16,513 bases of DNA from Muribaculaceae bacterium (GTDB lineage Bacteria > Bacteroidota > Bacteroidia > Bacteroidales > Muribaculaceae), in assembly GCA_009775375.1 (NCBI GenBank), contig VSPO01000073.1, forward strand, positions 1 to 16,513. Reading direction: 5' to 3'. Shown here in pieces: positions 7,667 to 13,137 of this stretch (position 1 is its first letter; every line of letters begins with the position of its first letter). The notes under the pieces are model-generated. The model worked only from the letters and a program-made list of their open reading frames with translations. It was not told where the DNA came from and did no database searches. Position numbers and translations under genes: made by a program.

Positions 7667-9225
7667 TACGGTTTTTCGGATACGAAAGTGGTGATTGAGC
7701 GAGGCGGAAGCTTCAGGTCGTCCAGTTTAGAAGGATTGCCCACCTTTCGGAGCATTTCCCCGTTAACGTCGGATGTGCGATAGGCTTTCCAGCCCTTTGC
7801 CTTCAGTCCGTCGATGTTGATCTCTTCCTCCTTCTCCGAATAGTTGATCGCCACGACCACGAAGCTGCCGTCGGCATTGCGGTAGGCGGAAAGCATCAGC
7901 CCGTAGGGGTCGGTGGCACTTGCGGCATCCTTCGAGCCGGCCTTTGTGACATCGATTCTGACAGCACCGGGGCGCACGAAGCGGCTGTAGTTGCCCAACG
8001 ACCAAAGCAAGCGGGAGTCGACGATGGTGTCGGTCTGCGCACCCGGCTCGCGGTATTGAAACATCAGGCCGTCCTTGTAATCGCCTCCGATTGCCCTCCA
8101 CCATTGCCAGCTACGGGCGTCGGCGAATACGAGATCGTGGTGGATCATTCGGGCGACGTAGAGGGCGGTCTTCATCGTGCGGTCGTAGCCTCCACCGCCA
8201 CCGATCTCCTCGTCGTTGCCCATTATGCAGACCTCGCTCTGCCAGAAATCCACGCCGTATTTCTTCAGCAAGTCGCGCAGCTGCTCGCGGAACATTCGCA
8301 TGGAGTCGACCGGCGTATTGGTCCAATAGCTGTGTCCTGCCATCAGACGGCCCACGGATTTGAGGTCGCCGACGTATGTCTCCGTGCTGTCGGGGGAGAA
8401 ATAGGATTGTATCTGGTAGCCGCGTTCGGGACCGGTAATGTGCGTGCGCATCATTGCGCGGTAGTCCGACGATTCGGGGATGGTGACTTTCGTATTCATT
8501 CCCCTTGCTGCGAGTTCCTTGTCAAGGAGACGGGCAATGCGGGCTATCTCATACTTCGTGGCGGGCGTACCCTCCTGCTTCGGGCCTTGCCAGTTCCAAT
8601 GTCCGTCGGGTTCGTTGACGGGGGAGATATAGTCGAGCGTCACGCTGTCGTGCTTCTCCAGGCCTTGCACGACGTCGGCCATAAACCGCGCGAAATCGTC
8701 ATACCGGTCCTCCTGTAGATTAAACGTGCCGTCACGGCCCGTGTTGGTGGCGAGTCCGTTCTTTGTGTAATACACCGGAGGGGAATTGAGGAAACCCAGG
8801 AGATATGGCACGCCATATTTTTTGGCCAGTTTCAGGAAATTCCGTTGTCCGAGCTGCTTGTCCCAGTTGTAGGTGCCGTCTTCATTTAGGAAGCATTCCG
8901 TGCGGGTTCCCCGGTTGATGTAGGAGCTGTCGCCCTGCTCGGTGCTGCCGGCTCCGATGTTGTATCTCCATATGCTGAGACCGGCGCCTTCGGGATTACC
9001 CTCGGCATCATCGGCCGAACTGAAGAGCAGACGCGCCACGCGTTCCTGCGTAGGTTGGGGCATCTCACCGACGGTCCACATGCTCCAGGCATCGGAGGCT
9101 CCGAAGTTGTCGATTGTCTGATATGTCTTCGAAGGGTCGGCCACGTAGGTCAGTTCCGCCTTCCGTGTGCTGCATGAGGCAAACAGCAGAAGTGAGACGG
9201 CGATCGGCATCAGTTTTTTATCCAT
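7666..9225 (-). CDS. GH30-family endo-glycanase lipoprotein (beta-1,6-galactanase-like)
   Basis: The start MDKKLMPIAVSLLLFASC is a lipoprotein signal with lipobox F-A-S-C (C18), so the enzyme is anchored in a membrane, probably the outer one. The body matches the GH30 group in Pfam Glyco_hydr_30_2: DNFGASDAW (39-47), WRYNIGAGS (86-94), GFLNSPPVYYTKNG (144-157), SPVNEPDG (201-208, acid/base E205) and WQSEVC (328-333, nucleophile E331). The C-terminal part (about 415-519) is the family's side beta-sandwich. The closest characterised activity I know for this style of sequence is GH30_5 endo-beta-1,6-galactanase on arabinogalactan side chains; glucuronoxylanase (GH30_8) is less likely but not excluded. 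Adjacent GH115 would clear glucuronate caps or branches from the same chains. It is the first gene of a two-gene operon with its own promoter and a structured leader. Confidence 0.88.
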   Translation of the reverse strand: MDKKLMPIAVSLLLFASCSTRKAELTYVADPSKTYQTIDNFGASDAWSMWTVGEMPQPTQERVARLLFSSADDAEGNPEGAGLSIWRYNIGAGSTEQGDSSYINRGTRTECFLNEDGTYNWDKQLGQRNFLKLAKKYGVPYLLGFLNSPPVYYTKNGLATNTGRDGTFNLQEDRYDDFARFMADVVQGLEKHDSVTLDYISPVNEPDGHWNWQGPKQEGTPATKYEIARIARLLDKELAARGMNTKVTIPESSDYRAMMRTHITGPERGYQIQSYFSPDSTETYVGDLKSVGRLMAGHSYWTNTPVDSMRMFREQLRDLLKKYGVDFWQSEVCIMGNDEEIGGGGGYDRTMKTALYVARMIHHDLVFADARSWQWWRAIGGDYKDGLMFQYREPGAQTDTIVDSRLLWSLGNYSRFVRPGAVRIDVTKAGSKDAASATDPYGLMLSAYRNADGSFVVVAINYSEKEEEINIDGLKAKGWKAYRTSDVNGEMLRKVGNPSKLDDLKLPPRSITTFVSEKP

Positions 9226-9286
9226 TGCGTTCTGTTGATTATAAGGTTAAAGTTCAATTCATAATGCACGATGCGTAATTGTGATG

Positions 9287-9382
9287 AAAAAGTCCCTCCC
9301 CGCCTGCTGCCTTCTTGTCGGCGATCAGGTTGAAAAAAGATCCGATAGAGTTATCATTGCCGACAAGAAAGCAGCAGAGGGA
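9287..9382 (-). promoter_or_regulatory. terminator-like hairpin in the GH30-GH115 leader (possible attenuator)
   Basis: The arms at 9382-9359 and 9322-9293 pair through an 18-bp inner stem (TGCTGCTTTCTTGTCGGC with GCCGACAAGAAGGCAGCA) and a 6-bp outer stem (TCCCTC with GAGGGA). A 6-base bulge on the 3' side separates the two stems. The loop is 36 bases. The only non-Watson-Crick pair of the inner stem is U-G on the minus strand but A/C on the plus strand, which says the minus-strand RNA is the structured one. The sequence C then TTTTT (9291-9287) follows. It sits between the promoter at 9414-9443 and the GH30 ATG, so it could act as an attenuator. It might instead simply end read-through from the toxin-antitoxin genes. 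Confidence 0.6.
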
Positions 9383-9413
9383 GAGACAGGGCCTTATTAA
9401 TGTTAACTCACCA

Positions 9414-9443
9414 CAAAATTACAAAACCGGAATGACACTGCAA
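9414..9443 (-). promoter_or_regulatory. promoter of the GH30-GH115 operon
   Basis: On the minus strand a TTG (9443-9441) and TAATTTTG (9421-9414) are 19 bases apart, matching the Bacteroidetes -33/-7 consensus in both sequence and spacing. Transcription would begin near 9407 and give a leader of roughly 180 bases before the GH30 ATG at 9225. Confidence 0.6.
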
Positions 9444-9491
9444 GATAAAAAACTGTCAGAAATGATTGCAAATCGTTCAAACAACTATCGA

Positions 9492-9554
9492 GTCGGACTT
9501 GCCAGACAGGCCAAACAGGTCTGAGCAGTCTGACCTGTCAAATCGGTCGGACTT
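9492..9554. repeat. short repeat cluster downstream of the toxin-antitoxin genes
   Basis: GTCGGACTT occurs at 9492-9500 and 9546-9554. Between the two copies are CAGACAGG and CAAACAGG side by side and several GTC/GAC pieces. The cluster looks like intergenic repeat material and not coding sequence. A related 8-mer, AGTCTGAC, occurs here (9527-9534) and again on the far side of the module (10969-10976). Confidence 0.4.
9515..9538 (-). terminator. hairpin after the antitoxin gene, weak terminator candidate
   Basis: The arms ACAGGTC and GACCTGT (7 bp) enclose ten bases, 28 bases past the antitoxin stop. On the minus strand only a short T-poor tail follows, so termination here would be inefficient. 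The stronger stem and T-tract at 9287-9382 may be the effective stop. Confidence 0.3.
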
Positions 9555-9565
9555 ATTCGAAGATT

Positions 9566-10519
9566 CTATTGCATCGTCAAATCAAAGGCATAAGAATAGT
9601 CAATACGCCCTCTGTCTTTATGATTCTCAATCCATCCACTCTCCTGATGGCTTATTTTCGATATTTCTCCGGCCTTGACATTCTTGAAACGATCTGAAAC
9701 CTCTTTTAATACCGATATCTCTATATCGTCAAAAACCGTCATATCCGGCTCTGCTTCCGAATCAAGTTCTATTCCCGAAGACATATCCGGGAATATATAT
9801 TCATTCATCCCGACACCGGAAATTGAATCGTAGATCTTTCCCCAATTCTCGGGCACAGGGCCAAACTGCATTGCGACGTAGCATAATCCCGTCATGCCAT
9901 AACCCTTGCGACGATAACTAAGGAAGTCGGCATAAAACAGCAGCTTATTCATTTTCGTGACAAAAACGCCACCTTGTTCTTTAATGAAATACTCTACAGC
10001 TGATTTCAATTTTTGCTGCGAAAACGCCACGTATCCCGATAATGCCGACGGCATCGAAGTCGGGCGAACATATTCCTCCAGATTTTTTATCCTCGTCTGC
10101 AGTTTGAAATATTCTGCTTCTCCAATAATCTCTTTCGATGCATCCAGAAAGTCAAGGAAGATCGATTTATCTCTTATTGCTATCAAAATTCTTGCATTGG
10201 ATGCGCTTGGCATGTCTCCACTCTCATAACTCCTGTATTGGTTTATCCCCAAACCCAATATTTCCGACATTTTAGCGGCCGACAATCCATAATATTTTCT
10301 CAAAGCTATGATTTCCTCCGGGAAAGGAATACCATGCTTCACTCTGTATTGGTTGTAAACCTGATTCAAATTTGCCTCGTCGAGCTGAGTCGTGGTCCAC
10401 GAATCGCCGGAGGCATCAATAATTGCCGTGTGCAAATAGTCGAACTGCTCTTTTCGGAAAGTAGCGGTTCGTCGTTCGGTCAGGAATCGCTCACCCGACA
10501 TTAAATTCACGTCTTTCAT
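9566..10519 (-). CDS. antitoxin: MqsA-type HTH fused to SocA/Panacea (DUF4065) domain
   Basis: The N-terminal part (about 1-105) follows the MqsA antitoxin pattern: a short beta region, then LDEANLNQVYNQYRVKHG and an HTH (about 66-103, FPEEIIALRKYYGLSAAKMSEILG) that would bind the promoter. The Cys pairs of the E. coli MqsA zinc finger are absent. The C-terminal part (about 170-300) has the DUF4065 landmarks KMNKLLFYADFLSYRRKGYG, AMQFGPVPENW and SHQESGW. This domain, also called Panacea, neutralises many unrelated toxins. The frame opens at a TTG (10525) inside the toxin stop; I prefer the ATG at 10519, two bases after that stop, giving 317 aa. Toxin-first order matches mqsRA. Residue numbers count from the TTG minus two. 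Confidence 0.85.
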   Translation of the reverse strand: MKDVNLMSGERFLTERRTATFRKEQFDYLHTAIIDASGDSWTTTQLDEANLNQVYNQYRVKHGIPFPEEIIALRKYYGLSAAKMSEILGLGINQYRSYESGDMPSASNARILIAIRDKSIFLDFLDASKEIIGEAEYFKLQTRIKNLEEYVRPTSMPSALSGYVAFSQQKLKSAVEYFIKEQGGVFVTKMNKLLFYADFLSYRRKGYGMTGLCYVAMQFGPVPENWGKIYDSISGVGMNEYIFPDMSSGIELDSEAEPDMTVFDDIEISVLKEVSDRFKNVKAGEISKISHQESGWIENHKDRGRIDYSYAFDLTMQ

Positions 10520-10521
10520 AA

Positions 10522-10875
10522 TCAACTCTCTTTAAATGGATAATTCATTGGATGCTCGGCGACATGAAACGATATACATATCGAATGAGAATTAGGGACT
10601 CCCATTGAAATCTTGATATATACCTCTGTCCCCTTTACGTCCTTTCCAAAGACCCACATTTCTCCGTGTTTGTTCAATTCATCCGTTATGGGGCCTTCTG
10701 AATAGTCCAACCATTCCAACAACATAACAATGGTTTCACGAAATCTTGGGGAGATTTCCAGTTCAAGCAAAGCATTGCGGTTCTTGTCGCGATCATCACG
10801 AAACCTAATCCCAAAGACCTTTACTTTTAAGTAGAAGTTTTCAAGAAATTTTTCTACATCATCTTTTGTAACCAT
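10522..10875 (-). CDS. putative MqsR-like toxin
   Basis: A small protein of 117 aa with no signal or membrane segment. Its second half (WVFGKDVKGTEVYIKI, about 74-89, then the strand SICISFHVAEH) aligns by eye with the C-terminal strands of E. coli MqsR (VTGQVYLKI, then VLIVSFKEK). MqsR is a RelE-fold ribonuclease cutting mRNA at GC-rich sites. The catalytic residues of MqsR are only partly recognisable here, so the activity is inferred mainly from position: it directly precedes an MqsA/Panacea antitoxin by two bases in the toxin-first order of mqsRA. The gene and its partner look more AT-rich than the flanking PUL genes, as in acquired cassettes. It could be another toxin fold paired with a Panacea antitoxin. 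Confidence 0.62.
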   Translation of the reverse strand: MVTKDDVEKFLENFYLKVKVFGIRFRDDRDKNRNALLELEISPRFRETIVMLLEWLDYSEGPITDELNKHGEMWVFGKDVKGTEVYIKISMGVPNSHSICISFHVAEHPMNYPFKES

Positions 10876-10879
10876 ATTG

Positions 10880-10910
10880 CAAAGTTACATGAATAAAACA
10901 TAAAATGCAA
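10880..10910 (-). promoter_or_regulatory. promoter of the toxin-antitoxin operon
   Basis: On the minus strand TTG (10910-10908) and TAACTTTG (10887-10880) are 20 bases apart, a full match to the Bacteroidetes -33/-7 consensus. Only four bases separate the -7 box from the toxin ATG (10875). With the usual start about 7 bases downstream, the mRNA would begin at or within a base or two of the ATG, that is, be leaderless. Confidence 0.72.
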
Positions 10911-10921
10911 CTTTAAAGTTG
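10908..10921. promoter_or_regulatory. 14-bp palindrome, likely antitoxin operator
   Basis: CAACTTTAAAGTTG is a perfect palindrome whose first three bases are the -33 TTG of the toxin-antitoxin promoter. An HTH antitoxin bound here would block RNA polymerase, the usual autoregulation of such modules. A further AAAGTT half site (10881-10886) lies in the -7 box, but that copy is explained by the promoter consensus itself. Confidence 0.55.
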
Positions 10922-10984
10922 TAAATAAGTGTTCAATATGGAAAGCTGGTCTCCGAGCCAGCACTGTGAGTCTGACGAGTCTTG

Positions 10985-11037
10985 AAAAAAAGAGAGAGCG
11001 CCTCAATCAATTCGCCGTGGGCGAAGAGACTGAGGCG
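10985..11037 (-). terminator. intrinsic terminator of the susC-susD operon
   Basis: On the minus strand CGCCTCA (11037-11031) pairs with TGAGGCG (11005-10999), and inside it TTCGCC (11025-11020) pairs with GGCGAA (11016-11011) around a 3-base loop. After CTCTCTC-type sequence a run of seven Ts follows (10991-10985). It begins about 74 bases after the susD stop, so it closes the transporter operon before the toxin-antitoxin genes. Confidence 0.78.
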
Positions 11038-11110
11038 TCCTGCAAGCCTTAAAACTAATGGAATCTCTATTGATTTACCTTACCTTTTTACCTTAAGATT
11101 TTTTATTCTG

Positions 11111-13129
11111 TCATTTCGTTGCCGGCATATTGGGCTCTGTCGGCCAGTAGGGGTTCTGGTAGATGGGAGAGTCTGCCACTGTCACTGCGTCGGGAGCCGT
11201 CAGCATCATCTGATAGATCGGCATAGGACGCAGATAGTGGGCCATGCTCCATTTCAGACCATCTATAACCTCGCTGTCGGCATGTGCCTCAAACGGACGG
11301 AGATACTCCGACAATTCAGGGGAGGAAATAGATTCCTTAAGTTTCTTCTGATCATACCAATTCTGCATAGGTGTGCCCCAAATATGTATGCCTTCTACAT
11401 GATAGGGCTTGGTCATCATCTGGTCGTAGGAACGCCAACGCTGGAGGTCCATATGGCGGAAATCCTCAGCCATGAGTTCGCAGCGACGCTCGCGGCGGAT
11501 ATTGTAGAGAATCTTGTCGGAGAGGAGCTGACCGGCTGTATAAGCACCCCAGTCTCCCTTGGCCTCCTCTGCGATGTCGGTAGCATTGACAGTCTTCATG
11601 AAGTCGGCGTCAAGGCCGGTGTGACGTTCGCGGATTCTTGTCCAGTATTGAGTGGCAGTTCCGTCGAGCGAACCGTTTTTCTCATAGCTTGCCTCGATGT
11701 AGTTGAGAAGAGCTTCCACGCTGCGGAAAACGGGGCAGGCTGTGGAGCCCTGGCCATTGTCGCATTGGTTGCCATCATAGCTGTTGCCCTTGCGGAGCGC
11801 GTAGCCTGTGGAATAACCGTGGTCGGCATCTGTCGCCATGATATTGGGTACGGTTTCAATAGCCGTCACGTGGTCGCCCTCAGCGACATTGACAAGTGAA
11901 TTTTGCTGGCCGGGTTCCTTGAGGAGGACGTGCAGACGCGGGTCGCGGTCGGCACGCACCTTTGAAATCTCGGTGTCGCCCTGATAGAGCGGACTGGCGT
12001 AGATGGGAAGACCATCCTTCATCACGAAAGCATCCACCATACCGCGGGTCGTGCCGCAGAGATAGTTTCCTACCTGAGCATAAACAGGCACATTATGAAC
12101 AACTCCAAGACCCCTTACGTACTGGCGCCAAAGTAGCACTTCCTTGTAGCCGGAGAGGTCGGTCGTGCCGAACATCGCGAGCCAGGGATTGGCAGCTTCA
12201 AGACCGCCCAGCGTTACGCTTTCTCCCTCTGCCTGCTGAGGAACAATACCGGTGTTCTGAGTGAGTGTCGCTTTGTCGGCCACCTGCATTGCAGCATCCA
12301 TGGCCTGCTGGAAGAACCATTTGTATTCTCCCTCCAAAGAACCTTCTGGGAACTGATATCCGGCGTTGTATTCCTTTGTGGCACCGGGCCAGCCTTCGCC
12401 ATTGGGCACGAAAGGAGTTCCCGCGAAGTTTTTCAGCCAAGAACCCTCGTAGAGTGCCACGCGGCTCTTGATAAGGAGAGCGACATCAGCTGAAATCCTT
12501 GTCGTGGCCACGCTTGCGTCTTTCATATAATCTACTGCCTTGTCGAGGTCTTCGAGGATGAACCGCGCCACCTCGTTGCAGGGATAGCGACGGCTGTTCT
12601 CAGAAAGCACGGCCAAATCATCGGGGAGACAGGTCTTGATGATCGGGAAATCGCCGAATCTCTGAAGAAGCACGAAATAAGACCATGCGCGCATGAAATA
12701 CATCTCTCCGATGTAGTGGCGAATCATGGCATCGTTGCCGGATATCTGCTTTGCCTCATATTTTGGAAGCACCTGATCGAAGAAATAGTTGATTGTGTTG
12801 ATGTTCGTGAAGCTGTAGTTGCCGTCACTCATGCCGGTCTTCCATTTTCCGGGCACGTATTTTGCGTCCCAGCTCAAAGAGACCATATTGTCGGTGTGGA
12901 GATCTGCTCCATACGTGCCGTAGCTCCAGTTTCCCCACGAAGGAAGCACGTCTGCGTATCTTGCGTCGGTGTATGCCTGGAGATGCGACTCCATATTGAA
13001 GTATAGCTCCGGCGACACTGAAGACAGGGGCTCCTTGTCGAGGTAGTCGTTGCAGGAAACGAAGCCACCGGAAAGAGCCATGACGAGCATCGCTTTCAGA
13101 TATATCTTTGTTTTCATTTTATGATTCAT
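11111..13129 (-). CDS. SusD/RagB-family surface glycan-binding lipoprotein
   Basis: SusD proteins form the lid of the outer-membrane SusC channel and hold the incoming oligosaccharide. The lipobox F-V-S-C places the lipidated Cys at 26, followed by NDYLDKEPLSSVSPE, a typical opening of the mature protein. EMYFMRAWSYFVLLQRFGD (142-160) is the conserved TPR-like helix of the SusD N-terminal half. RRERRCELMAEDFRHMDL (545-562) and the ending LRPMPIYQ ... QNPYWP (633-663) are the SusD_RagB C-terminal signatures. At 672 aa it is somewhat longer than many members. Starts at 13129 and 13117 (MKTKIYLKAM) are both possible. The first lies 8 bases after the SusC stop; the second gives a more usual signal peptide. 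No SusE or other SGBP gene follows; the transcript ends at a terminator. Confidence 0.95.
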   Translation of the reverse strand: MNHKMKTKIYLKAMLVMALSGGFVSCNDYLDKEPLSSVSPELYFNMESHLQAYTDARYADVLPSWGNWSYGTYGADLHTDNMVSLSWDAKYVPGKWKTGMSDGNYSFTNINTINYFFDQVLPKYEAKQISGNDAMIRHYIGEMYFMRAWSYFVLLQRFGDFPIIKTCLPDDLAVLSENSRRYPCNEVARFILEDLDKAVDYMKDASVATTRISADVALLIKSRVALYEGSWLKNFAGTPFVPNGEGWPGATKEYNAGYQFPEGSLEGEYKWFFQQAMDAAMQVADKATLTQNTGIVPQQAEGESVTLGGLEAANPWLAMFGTTDLSGYKEVLLWRQYVRGLGVVHNVPVYAQVGNYLCGTTRGMVDAFVMKDGLPIYASPLYQGDTEISKVRADRDPRLHVLLKEPGQQNSLVNVAEGDHVTAIETVPNIMATDADHGYSTGYALRKGNSYDGNQCDNGQGSTACPVFRSVEALLNYIEASYEKNGSLDGTATQYWTRIRERHTGLDADFMKTVNATDIAEEAKGDWGAYTAGQLLSDKILYNIRRERRCELMAEDFRHMDLQRWRSYDQMMTKPYHVEGIHIWGTPMQNWYDQKKLKESISSPELSEYLRPFEAHADSEVIDGLKWSMAHYLRPMPIYQMMLTAPDAVTVADSPIYQNPYWPTEPNMPATK

Positions 13130-13137
13130 TTTTCAGA

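Larger units (their letters stand above)
9226..9565. other. intergenic region between GH30 and the antitoxin gene
   Basis: This 340-base stretch holds no credible gene. From right to left (minus-strand order) it contains a short-repeat zone with a hairpin after the antitoxin stop, a good promoter for GH30, and a large hairpin followed by a T-tract in the leader. The last 60 or so bases before the GH30 ATG show nothing I recognise. Confidence 0.7.

Noticed and set aside
8056..8718. Long open frame on the plus strand inside the GH30 gene (and similar ones at 7044-7694 and 10982-11899)
   Set aside because: They lie opposite well-supported genes, show no recognisable domain, and arise from the skewed codon use of the real genes.
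9293..9382. MITE or insertion-sequence end made of the long inverted repeat
   Set aside because: No target duplication is visible at its edges, and the wobble pair plus T-tract fit an RNA structure better.
9315..9524. Small plus-strand open frame between GH30 and the antitoxin gene
   Set aside because: No ATG start, no promoter in that direction, and it runs through the hairpin arms and the short repeats.
9492..9554. CRISPR-like or tandem repeat array
   Set aside because: Only two copies of a 9-base word with irregular spacing; no repeat-spacer pattern and no cas genes.
10945..10981. Anticodon-arm-like hairpin (GCTGG ... CCAGC) followed by T-arm-like bases, suggesting a tRNA remnant or attachment site
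   Set aside because: The loop is eight bases or needs a wobble pair, the bases around the would-be anticodon do not fit, and no acceptor stem or CCA end can be found.
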